From Phoronis australis (lineage: Eukaryota > Phoronida > Phoronidae): DNA of 33,581 nt. The stretch lies in contig NMRA01001102.1 of assembly GCA_002633005.1 (NCBI GenBank), positions 21,160-54,740 of the forward strand, in the 5' to 3' direction. The notes beneath the pieces are model-generated. The model searched no databases. It worked only from the letters and a program-made list of their open reading frames with translations, and was not told where the DNA came from. Each line of letters begins with the position of its first letter. Position 1 is the first letter of the stretch. Shown in pieces: positions 21,011 through 30,045 of this stretch. A program made the translations under genes and the position numbers.

Positions 21011-22521
21011 CACCCTTTCTTTATATTCTTTTCGCCTTTCCTGCCAAAAGCGATTTTTTAACAGTATTTGACCCTTCTCTGTGAGCGTATAATTACCGGC
21101 TGTCATCGGTTATTTCCGTACCCATATTTCCGGCCCATCAGTTCTGAACGCCGCCATTTTTTCCTTGTAACTGAATGTGCTATGGCTTGCTCGAAAAGTC
21201 TTCGTTATTTTGTTTTATTAGTAATATCTCGTGATTCGTTTGTATATGTAGTGTATTTATAGTTTGTAGTTAGTGGTCGTTGATTTTTTTGGAATGTTAC
21301 GCGTACTTAGTATGTTAAAATAGCATTACGTAGGCCGGTCGAACCTAGGAACCAATATGAGTCGAACCAATTTTTTTCGGTTTTATTTTTTTTCTCGTTT
21401 TCAAAAAGTACTTTGCTATCATCGGAAAGGTAGTACATTCTACTCAGTAAAAATCGAATAAGTATCAAAATCGGGGCAAGCAGTGTAAAGTTATTGCAAG
21501 TTTTGTGGCGAAATTTGGGTCACTTTGTTTGGATCGCGTCGGCCATATTGGAGGACAGCGGGATAAGTAACGAGTTTAAAACTTTGTGTAAATTGTTTTC
21601 GCCAACAAATTACGGTGAAATTTAGTTAGACATATCTTTAATTACTATTCTGCACGATTTAACAGTGTTCACCAAATTTCAGCCTCTCAGTTGTTACTCA
21701 TTAAGTGATAAATGTGCTCACAATTCCCGTTGGACTTCGTCTCATTTCTGGCGGCACCGACAACATGGCGACTTTTGCTGAACTGAAAGGCATGTTCAAT
21801 CGGCTACTTTGTAACTTGTGAAGATTTAACGTTGCTACAAAAAAGAAACTTTGTTCAATTTTCGTGTTTTTTGTGCAAAAATACAAGATATATTCGAATT
21901 ATTTTACTGTAAATTTCCCATTCAGGTGATCTTACACTAAGCTAAAAAAATAGTTGAAATAACTTTGAAATGTTTTTTTTTGTTTGACTGTCAACTGCTG
22001 TTCAAGACTTGATTCGGTGTCACAAAATGATTGATATTTTTCTAAATTTTAATTCTCAATTGCTTTCAAGTCATGTTTTGTAACTAATTGCTTCTTAATT
22101 CAGGTTATCGAGTCAACAATATGAATAATCTTAATTTGAGAAATAAGCTATGTTGGATTGTGAAGCTTCAAGCCTCTAATTCTTGTTCCTTGCAACTTCG
22201 TACTTTTTTAAATGATGCTTGTCAAATTCTGGTGTAAGGAAACACTATTCCGTCACCATGGTAATAGTTACATGTATGTCCACTTTCATATCATGGAAAC
22301 TGTTGCTGTTGAATAATGTTTGTAATGCTAAAGGTTGTAAAGTATTGTGCATTTTAAGTTACTTATTATGTTAAAAGGTTTAATCATTTTGGCTTAATGA
22401 ATACAAAATGATAACATTTTGTATTGGACTTGTCATACTTATGTGCTCGAACGAGCCCCTTTTTGGAGAACTGGAAAAAGGTCTGCCTCAGTCACAGAAG
22501 CACGAATTCCGATAAAATTAG

Positions 22522-22901
22522 TATAAATCGGTAAATAAAACAACAAGAATGGATCAACTGAAATTTGAAATTTTCGGATGTAATAACTTCCTTTGTCAAC
22601 AAAAACAGAAATAAAGTAAAATCAAAAACAAAATGACAATTGACATATAAGATATGGTGTAATGAAAATGATACATTTTTGCGTAAAAAAATCAATGACA
22701 TATTTTAAGAAGTTCAATCCATGAGGTTCTACTGTATTAAGTTTGTCTATCCAATATTGTTCTCTTTTGAGTCTGTGAGCGGTACTGGGGTGTTGGAGTT
22801 TTTCTATTATTTGTACAGAAAGATCTTGAATATTATGGTTTTTGGAATTGAAATGATTACCTATAGTATCAGAAATGTTTTTATGTATTATGTTAAATCT
22901 A
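22522..22901 (-). repeat. Inverted copy of the PLE 3' end
   Basis: The reverse complement of 25837-26223 with roughly 97 percent identity by eye. It encodes the end of the GIY-YIG region on the minus strand (IIHKNISDTIGNHFNSKNHN, LKREQYWIDKLNT). The 3' copy has an extra 7 bp (ATAAAAA) before its stop codon. This creates large inverted arms of about 380 bp around the element. Confidence 0.92.
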
Positions 22902-23600
22902 TCTAAGGAATTCCAAAGCTTCAAAATCCGTAAAAAATCTGAACTGATGAAAAGACAAGATTCTAAACTCAAAGAAAGGATTTCACATGTAAGATATACT
23001 ACTGTAATCAATTGATCTCACTACGTAACAACAAATAATACTTCTGATGGTAACTGCTTTTTCCGTTGTATAAGTTTAGCCCTCTATGGCACTGACATTC
23101 ATCACGCTCACATCAGATCAGAAATAGTAAACCACTTGAAAAGAAACTTAGCAAAATACAGTATTCCAATGGATGAAGACCATCAGGAACATCTACGAAA
23201 CATGGCGAAAACAAACGGCAACATCAAATCGTGGGCCACTGAAGCCGAAATATTCGCAACTTGTACTCTTTTTCATAAAGACATCTACGTCAACACCACT
23301 ATTAGAAACAACATACGTTGGATTAAATACACCTCAGAGAATATCAACAGCAAACCAATATTACTTCTACACCGCAACCACCATTTCAACCTGTTGGACA
23401 GCAAACACACTCCAGATAACTATCTCATTCAAACAATAGAAGATACGTGCTCAACAACTCCTCCAAAAGAAAAACCTATCACAGCAGGTGTTCAAGATAA
23501 AGTTGACCTCAAAAAGACAACTGGATTAAAGTACTTGGAAAATCAAACGGCAAAAACAAATCTACAACAAAATATACGTCATTTACATCAGATGAAGTAA
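22902..23600 (+). pseudogene. OTU-like cysteine protease domain of the PLE
   Basis: OTU enzymes cut ubiquitin-type links using a Cys-His pair. A charged leader (SELMKRQDSKLKERISHVR) is followed by a TGA at 23013-23015, then by NNTSDGNCFFRCISLALYG, which holds the DGNC catalytic Cys motif. Next come a helical stretch (RSEIVNHLKRNLAKY), WATEAEIFATCTLF followed by DIYVN, and ILLLHRNHHFNLL, which supplies the expected catalytic His. This matches the OTU fold order: Asp-Gly-Asn-Cys, the W-EI-A-A helix, a strand, then His near the end. The domain spans about 23040-23405. The frame runs to the TAA at 23598-23600, but family-like sequence (SFTSDEVIF, NRFEPLQ) continues in another frame from about 23540. 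No ATG precedes the DGNC motif in frame after the TGA, so as it stands the domain is not intact. Confidence 0.85.
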
Positions 23601-24372
23601 TCTTTGCCACCAACAGATTCGAGCCTCTACAGGAATCCCATAGTGAAGACAACATTGCACAATTCAACGCACCAAAGAACGGCCACACTAATTTGAAAAA
23701 AAGTTCGGCGCCACAAGAACAAAGGAAAGAACAAATACTCTAAGACATCTACAACGACTTCGTCTCGACCTATGCCTACCACCGTCATCTACGGTCCTGC
23801 AGACAATACCAACGACACCATCAAAAAAGTGAAACGTAACAGAAGGTTCCGTAGACAAATCACTAGGAAAACTATAACCTGCGAAACAAACAACGTAGTT
23901 AATTTATCTAACCATAACTTATCTGATAGTGAGGTTAGCCTACTTTCTAAAGGACTAAACTTTTGTCCTACCATAACCAATATTGACAAAGATGAATTAC
24001 TAATTGATATTTACACTTTCGCTAGACGTCTTAGATTGGCAGCATATTTTGCCAATTCTTCCAAAGATGAAAACCCGAACTCCCCTTTAGAAATTAATCC
24101 TTTCAAGAAAAAAAGCAATTGGAATCCACCTAAAAGTCAAAACCATGCATTGAAGCGATTACTACAAATATAATATTACTAAGTCCGAAAAAGATGCCCT
24201 CACAAATCTCGCTAAAAACAAAGAAATCATAATTAAACTAGCTGGTAAAAGATCAGCAGTTGTTACAATGGACAAGCAGAAATATATTGACGAGGCTCTC
24301 CGACAACTTAATGACACAGCATACTACAAACTTTTAGATAATAACCCAACAGAAAACATATCAGCCTTATAA
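23540..24372 (+). pseudogene. PLE N-terminal region, three frames
   Basis: This joins the OTU part to the reverse transcriptase. From 23540 to 23743 (frame two) it has FATNRFEPLQESHSEDN, a low-complexity linker. From about 23739 to 24173 (frame three) it has VVNLSNHNLSDSEVSLLSKG and LNFCPT, the conserved PLE phrase that opens the RT region. From 24175 to 24372 (frame one) it has SEKDALTNLAKNKEIIIKLA, then AVVTMDKQKYIDEA and LNDTAYYKLL, also typical of PLE proteins. The order and the continuity of family motifs show that only small indels separate the frames. Confidence 0.85.
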
Positions 24373-24383
24373 CTAAAACTATT

Positions 24384-26039
24384 TTGAATGCTTTCCATTT
24401 AGGTCACATTGACAAAGACACCAAAAACTACCTCATTCCTAATGATGCTCAACCTAGTCGCTTTTATCTCCTTCCAAAAATCCACAAAGAAGGTAATCCT
24501 GGGCGCCCAATTATAGCCAGCAACAACTGCCCTACAGAAAAAATTTCTCAGTTTGCCGACTACCATCTTCAGCAATTTGTCCCCACCCTTCCTTCATATG
24601 TTAAAGATACGAATCATTTTCTTAATATAATTAAAAACACCAGTGATTTACCTAAAAATGCCCTTCTCGTAACTCTTGATGTTAAAAGCTTATACACTAA
24701 TATTCCTCAACATGAAGGCATAGAAGCCTGTACCAAGTTTCTTAGTCAACGTAATAATCCTAATGTACCTACATCTTTTATTCGCTCTCTTCTTGAACAT
24801 GTACTTACCATGAATCATTTTACCTTTAATAATAATCACTATCTCCAAATATTAGGCACAGCCATGGGAACTAGGGTTGCTCCTACCTTTGCTAACCTCT
24901 TTATGGGAAATCTTGAAAACAGCTTCATCAAATCCTGCTCTGAAAAACCCCTTCTCTGGCTAAGATACATTGATGACATTTTTATGATATGGACCCATGG
25001 TCCACAAAAATTAGATGTATTTTTAGAAAATATTAACAAATTTCACCCTACTATAAAGTTCACTCATGACATTTCTCAAAATAAAGTCTCATTTTTAGAT
25101 GTAACTGTCACTCTTAATAATGATAAACTAGAAACTGACTTATTCTGTAAAGAAACTGACAAACACCAGTATCTGTCATATCACTCGTGTCATCCCTTTC
25201 ATTGCAAGAAAAGCCTTCCATATAGCCTTGCCCTAAGAATTCGACGCATTTGTTCAGAAGAAACTTCCTTTAATAACCGTTTAAAAGAACTCAAGTACTA
25301 TCTAATTCAACGTCATTTCCCCTTACATCTTATACACAAACAGTTTGACAAAGTCCGCTCAATTACTCGAAATGAATCTTTAAGAACTAAAACTAAAGGC
25401 AATACTACTAATAGAATACCTTTCATAACTATGTTCAATCCATGTTTAAACGGAATTAGCCACGTCTTCAAAAAACATCTTTCTACACTGCATATTTCCC
25501 CTCAAATGAAAAACCTATTTCCTCATCCCCCTATAATTTCTTGGAGAAAATGTAAAAATCTAAAAAATTATTTAGTTAAAGCTAATATCGACAATATACA
25601 CCAAACTGACAAACCTATTGGCAACACACAATGTAACAAAACTAGGTGTAAAATGTGTAACTTCATCAACGATAGCACTTTTTTCCAGTCTTCCCAAACC
25701 AATGAAAACTTTGAAATAAAACATTATTCTGATTGCACCACCAACAATATTATTTACCTTATAACTTGTAAAAAATGTTCTATCCAATACGTAGGACAAA
25801 CTCAACATAATCTACAAACTCGGTTTCGTAATCATAGATTTAACATAATACATAAAAACATTTCTGATACTATAGGTAATCATTTCAATTCCAAAAACCA
25901 TAATATTCAAGATCTTTCTGTACAAATAATAGAAAAACTCCAACACCGCAGTACCCCTCACAGACTCAAAAGAGAACAATATTGGATAGACAAACTTAAT
26001 ACAATAGAACCTCATGGATTGAACATAAAAACTTCTTAA
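24384..26039 (+). CDS. PLE reverse transcriptase plus GIY-YIG endonuclease
   Basis: Open for 551 codons. RT motifs in order: RFYLLPKIHK with GRPIIA (about residues 28-45), LLVTLDVKSLYTNIP (motif A Asp, near 95-110), GTAMGTRVAPTFANLFMG (motif B, near 158-175), LRYIDDIFMIW (catalytic DD, near 192-203), VSFLDVTV (near 235). A Cys cluster, CNKTRCKMC near 415-425 with later CTTNN, is the zinc-binding part found before the nuclease. GIY-YIG then follows: NIIYLITCKKC, QYVGQTQ and RFRNHR (about 453-486). All core catalytic residues I can judge are present. The frame stays open upstream of the listed start; the true protein begins further 5', with a single-base loss near 24368 cutting it. The Cys finger before GIY-YIG recalls the Neptune-type PLE group, but clade placement is not tested. 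Confidence 0.95.
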   Translation: MNAFHLGHIDKDTKNYLIPNDAQPSRFYLLPKIHKEGNPGRPIIASNNCPTEKISQFADYHLQQFVPTLPSYVKDTNHFLNIIKNTSDLPKNALLVTLDVKSLYTNIPQHEGIEACTKFLSQRNNPNVPTSFIRSLLEHVLTMNHFTFNNNHYLQILGTAMGTRVAPTFANLFMGNLENSFIKSCSEKPLLWLRYIDDIFMIWTHGPQKLDVFLENINKFHPTIKFTHDISQNKVSFLDVTVTLNNDKLETDLFCKETDKHQYLSYHSCHPFHCKKSLPYSLALRIRRICSEETSFNNRLKELKYYLIQRHFPLHLIHKQFDKVRSITRNESLRTKTKGNTTNRIPFITMFNPCLNGISHVFKKHLSTLHISPQMKNLFPHPPIISWRKCKNLKNYLVKANIDNIHQTDKPIGNTQCNKTRCKMCNFINDSTFFQSSQTNENFEIKHYSDCTTNNIIYLITCKKCSIQYVGQTQHNLQTRFRNHRFNIIHKNISDTIGNHFNSKNHNIQDLSVQIIEKLQHRSTPHRLKREQYWIDKLNTIEPHGLNIKTS

Positions 26040-26223
26040 AATATGTCATTGATTTTTTTTACGCAAAAATGTATCATTTTCATTACACCATATCTTATAT
26101 GTCAATTGTCATTTTGTGTTTGATTTTACTTTATTTCTGTTTTTGTTGACAAAGGAAGTTATTACATCCGAAAATTTCAAATTTCAGTTGATCCATTCTT
26201 GTTGTTTTATTTACCGATTTATA
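25837..26223 (+). repeat. PLE 3' end, partner of the inverted copy
   Basis: The end of the coding region plus about 180 bp of 3' tail. Similarity with the reverse complement of 22522-22901 stops at TTTATA near 26223, which sets the element's right edge. Confidence 0.85.
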
Positions 26224-28056
26224 TTATTCATTTCATGAAACAGTAGTATCCTTGGGAGGATCTGGATCGCCTTATTTAGTTTCAGATATATTTTCTACGA
26301 TAAAAGTAGAGAATGAGACAATATTCCACTAGAAGACAGGAAGTACCAAACTTTAGAGTCTGCAATTCATAGCTCTGAACATACCCACTGAATCTTATAC
26401 ATGTAGTAAAAGATAGACATTCCCGAAAATTCCAGCCCCCCCTCCCATTCTTTTAGGCTTGGTGCGCTCATACAAAGTCTGGGAAAATCTCTATTGAAAG
26501 CCAACAACTTTGCACAGTTCGCCAGAAGTACCCAAGTTTTAAATAAACCAGTTAGGCCTAAGGGTAGCCTTGGCGCAAAGCTGTATAGGCCTACTAACAA
26601 GCTGTATTTTGACGATAGTCTTCACTGGTAGCTGGTGACTGAGGCTAACTAAGGTCTGCCGCGGCAGTGTGACACAGGACTAACCAGCACGTAATTTCAT
26701 GCAAATGTCTGAAAGTATCCTTGAATATATGCTGCATTTAGGATTTGACCATTTTACTTCGACAAAACAGCTTGCAACCGCATGCATTTACCGTTCGCCA
26801 GTGTCTGGTCTCGATTAGCACCGGGTCCGATAGGCTGCAGTTCCGAGTCGGGCAAAATAAATTCTGTCAAAATTTATTTGCCACATTTCTTCAGCAAATT
26901 CGATAAAATTGTCCGTATTTTGATTTTCTTAAAATTAAGGCGCGCTGTCCATTATTTTATCCCCGTTTGCTGGCTGGTAACAGTACAGGCACTGCTCTAG
27001 TCGCACTGACAGCGTTTTCTCGGCCTGGGTTCCTGAAAGAATTGTACTTCGGGTTCGCGGCAAGTTCAAAATGGCGGTGGTTCTTCGGGTGCGAATCGTG
27101 AGTGGCGCGTTCATTTAAACTTTTTTTCGAATACGGATCGTGTATTAGTTATGGAGTAGGTACTTCTTGGATCCTTATAACATCCTCTAACCATGTAATA
27201 AGGTTAATAACGTGTGAGAGCAGGACTTTAAGAGAAGTAGTAAAAATACCCACCTTGCCTCTTGTATCGAAAAGGGTTTACTGACCCTTATGTCCGTACC
27301 CGGACCTTGAAAGAAAGGAAAGTGCATGCTGTGTGCTGTGTAGAGTGTTTCTATGTCACAAGTTACTTCCGTCTGGTGCAGTTTGCCCTCAGTGGGCTTT
27401 GTAAAGATGGCGCGTTACTGTGCTGTTCTCTCTGTTATAATAAGGGGTCCGTGGACAATAATGGGAATCTAAACATAGAATTTTACCTTTTTTCTCCAGA
27501 CAAACCCTTTAATTGTGTATTTGCATAATTTGGTCTGCATATTTGTCTTATGACTATGGATGGTAAAGCATGAAATTCTGGTCGCCTAATTCGTTGGATA
27601 CCCTACACAGCTATTAAAACCAAATACATGTAGCCGACACATGACTATAAAGTTGTCAGAAAGATTAGTATGAAATACTAGTACATTTAAAAATGAAGTA
27701 ATGCAGACATTCGTAAACTAGTAAACCAGTCAGATTGAAATTCAAATTCAAAAAAGATATGCCATAGCAAGCTTAAGCTGTGTATCGCTTTCAGATGGGT
27801 CCAGTAGCCTGGCAGATTCCCAAATGTGTATATTCGACTGGTCACTGTTCCCTAAGCAAATACGAGATATTAATTTCTATCAGAATTTTAAGGTACGCTG
27901 TGCTACAGTTGTTTTCTGTACTTCCGCTGATGTCGCTCAACCAGAAATTGTTTTCTGGCCGCATTTTTGTTCAAGTTTTGTTAAATTCCAAACTTAAACG
28001 CATTTAGTTTATTGACACAGCTTTGGTGTCGGTTTGTTTTGTCATATGACGTGAGA
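26224..28056. other. Intergenic sequence with two YY1-like motifs
   Basis: No convincing coding region. AAAATGGCGG near 27068 and AAGATGGCGCG near 27404 lie in slightly more GC-rich surroundings upstream of the Cache gene exons and could belong to a promoter, but nothing else supports that. Confidence 0.3.
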
Positions 28057-28109
28057 ATGAAACTACTGTTACTATTACTTATAGTGGTAATTCTTTTACA
28101 AAATATAGG
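28057..28109 (+). CDS. Candidate signal-peptide exon
   Basis: An ATG with a purine at -3 opens 17 codons reading M-K followed by a Leu/Ile/Val run and ending LLQNI. A GTAAGC donor follows directly at 28110. This is what the first coding exon of a secreted or type I membrane protein would look like, and the Cache exons downstream would suit such a protein. Against it: the stretch is low in complexity, and the phase (two bases left over) does not match the exon at 28517 without another exon between. Treat it as a suggestion. Confidence 0.3.
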
Positions 28110-28279
28110 GTAAGCTCTCCCAAGATATTAAATTCAGTATGAATACACTTGATGTTTTTGAAGTTTTGCTGTTCTGTCTCATTCTCCCCTAACTGTAATC
28201 AATTGTTTTTCATCATTTACAATATGAAATGATTATTTTCCTTTTTGAAATAATTCTCAACTTGTTCATCATTTTTTAG

Positions 28280-28481
28280 GATTGGCGAGTATTTCAGAGC
28301 ATTTCTTTGTTTTCTCGTCGAAGTTAATAAAATTCTGCGTGGCTGGAGTCGGTAAAATCTCGCAAAAATGTTTCGGAGACGACTTTTTACATGCACCCCC
28401 CGACGGGGGGGGGGTGAAACACGCAGACGAGCAGCTGCAAGCTGAGCTGTCGCCCTCAAGTGAGCAAGAACTCAGTTCATA
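28280..28481 (+). other. Open stretch after a splice acceptor, uncertain
   Basis: A good acceptor (ATTTTTTAG ending at 28279) is followed by a frame open to the TAG at 28480-28482. It includes a G-rich run (28402-28414) and an acidic tail (ADEQLQAELSPSSEQEL). The opposite strand is also open over the same bases. I recognise no family and cannot join its phase to the neighbouring exons. Confidence 0.2.
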
Positions 28482-28516
28482 GCTCAGCTGATTTAAAATC
28501 ATCTTTTCTTTCCTAG

Positions 28517-28603
28517 GTTTCCATGTTTGTTTACATACTGGAGTCCAGGGGTTATATACCAGTCGAAATGCATTGCTCTTCCGATGTCTTCTACACGTCA
28601 ATT
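28517..28603 (+). CDS. Probable exon, 29 codons, Cache gene
   Basis: The exon is bounded by a strong acceptor (TTTCTTTCCTAG) and a consensus donor (GTAAGT at 28604), is exactly 87 nt, and is in phase 0 at both ends. The next exon also starts in phase 0, so they join without a stop. The encoded FVYILESRGYIP resembles the strand-turn-strand that ends a Cache domain half (compare FIMEDRGYLVAHP-type phrases in alpha2-delta proteins). Short length keeps confidence moderate. Confidence 0.42.
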
Positions 28604-28948
28604 GTAAGTTTACCAAAGCATTTAGCTCTTGAATTTTCTTCTACGAGAGATTTCCTGAAGTGGCTTATAGATCCAGGTAGAATCCCCAGGACGTTCTTTC
28701 TGAAGAGAGAGGTGGTGCTTATGTCTTTGGAAACTTGACCACACGGCTCTCTGTCAGCGGTGGTCTAACTGTATGTTGTAAGGAGACTTCACAGAGGGGG
28801 GGGGAGTCCGACCTGACCAACTACATGTTTGTTGTATAACAAATCGCATCCGGCTTCAGAAGGTTATGTATGCTGAATGAAGAATTGGTCCGAACCTCTT
28901 AAATGTGAAAGAGGTTCACGCTGTACACATTCAAACTTTTAAATTCAG

Positions 28949-29121
28949 GTACGCAAGGGAGCAGATTACAAGCAGAAGATGCAGAAATTCCTGGAGAAAA
29001 TTGACAAAAAGAAAACACGTGAGGAGTCCGTGATCTCTGTTTCATCCCCTTATATCGACCAAATGGGACTGGGGGTTGTGTTTTCTCTGTCGGCTCCAGT
29101 CTTCAGTTCGAAAACATTGGA
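28949..29121 (+). CDS. Exon of a VWFA/Cache or alpha2-delta-like protein
   Basis: An acceptor TTTTAAATTCAG ends at 28948 and a GTAAGT donor starts at 29122. The 173-nt exon gives 57 codons and two bases. It reads VRKGADYKQKMQKFLEKI, a charged helix, then SVISVSSPYIDQMGLGVVFS and LSAPVF. The SPYxD..G.G.VVF.S.PV pattern is the core of an extracellular Cache sensor domain, as in CACHD1 and calcium-channel alpha2-delta subunits, which are anchored surface proteins that modulate channel trafficking. Phase 2 at its end fits the next exon exactly. Confidence 0.7.
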
Positions 29122-29915
29122 GTAAGTCTCGGCAAGCATCTCTGACGCGCTGCCTGTTGGTTACAAGTCTCTTGCCCTAAAAAGTTTAACTTTGAGAATA
29201 TTTCTATTCCATAAGTGTTTGTGTCCTGCTTTATCTTATGCTATCACTGTAAAATTCTGTTCACCTAAATACAAAGCATAAACTTTTACTTTATAGCTGT
29301 CGTAAACTCAACTTCCAGCACAAAAACATATTTTGATTTCGACCACTTCCCCATGTGAAACTGGTCTCAAATTGTTCCTTATTCAAATTGGAGGCGATGT
29401 CCATGCTTCACCAGGCGGAATTGACGGTTTGTTATTGCTGGAGACTAGCATCTAAAACGGCTTGTCACGGCCTGACATGTTATGCCCTGATAATAGTCTC
29501 AAGGAATATCGAAATGTCCGCAGTTTTCCAGTTGCAAACATAAAAAATCATTTCTCATTTGACTTAGGAATAGGTCTACACTAATTCCGTAGCGGTGAGT
29601 GGTCTAAAGATAGATTCTTGGATTTAACGCTAGCTTAAAGCCGCTTCAAAATACGGAAAAAACGCATGGTTAATTAAAAAAAATTACAGTCTCAGAGCGG
29701 TCTAGAACTATCTGCGTCATAGCTCTACTAGATATGGCCCGTGATGGAAGGCCAGAGACGGACAGATGGTGAGAATGTCTGCTCTTAAACAGTTTTGTCT
29801 ACCCGACACATTCAGCCTTGGGCCTCCGTCATTGGTCAATAGTTCCATTATGGAGCGTAAACTCGTATGATGTTACTATTTATCTACTTTGTCCTGTTGC
29901 ATCACTTTGTTATAG

Positions 29916-30045
29916 GTTTCTCGGTGTGTTAGGTATTGACGTGTCACTTAGAAGTCTCGAAGTGATGTTACAAAACCAAGTGTGGGGCTACGCCTATGGC
30001 TTCATGATGAACACGTACGGAGATGCCCTTATTCACCCCATGATG
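29916..30045 (+). CDS. Next exon of the Cache-domain protein
   Basis: An acceptor TTTGTTATAG ends at 29915 and a GTAGG donor starts at 30046. The 130-nt exon begins with the single base needed to finish the codon left by the exon before (GA plus G, Glu). It reads FLGVLGIDVSLRSLEVML, then GYAYGFMMNTYGDALIHPMM. GVxGIDV and the closing YxFxxNxxGxxLxHP are the two best-known phrases of Cache domains in the VWFA-Cache and alpha2-delta families. Together with the exon at 28949 it makes one continuous Cache domain, although 794 bp of intron separate them. Further exons towards the 3' side were not found within the window. Confidence 0.75.

Larger units (their letters stand above)
19562..22500. other. 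Non-coding stretch with small duplications
   Basis: No convincing gene. It holds an interrupted duplication at 20247-20416, a tandem pair at 20852-21010, and AT-rich sequence. The short frames at 20811-20996 and 20241-20495 span the duplications and carry no protein motif. The part at 21300-21960 looks like a miniature-element type sequence, but no ends could be fixed. Confidence 0.4.
22522..26223 (+). mobile_element. Penelope-like retroelement with an OTU domain
   Basis: A nearly complete Penelope-like element (PLE). Order: an inverted copy of its own 3' end (22522-22901), then a coding body (22902-26039) giving OTU cysteine protease, linker, PLE N-terminal region, reverse transcriptase and GIY-YIG endonuclease, then a 3' tail to 26223. 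PLEs copy by target-primed reverse transcription using the GIY-YIG nuclease, and often carry partial terminal copies in direct or inverted orientation. Lesions in the body are few: one in-frame TGA (23013-23015) and four apparent frameshifts (near 23530, 23735, 24172 and 24368). The inverted copy ends abruptly at 22901, where it joins an open coding frame, so the original 5' end is missing. I did not find a clear target duplication. Confidence 0.9.

Noticed and set aside
22721-22906. Plus-strand frame within the inverted PLE arm
   Set aside because: It is antisense to the GIY-YIG end carried on the minus strand.
28280-28350. Exon joining the signal-peptide candidate to downstream Cache exons
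   Set aside because: The frame required by phase meets a stop after about 24 codons and its only donor (near 28350) leaves the wrong phase for the next exon.
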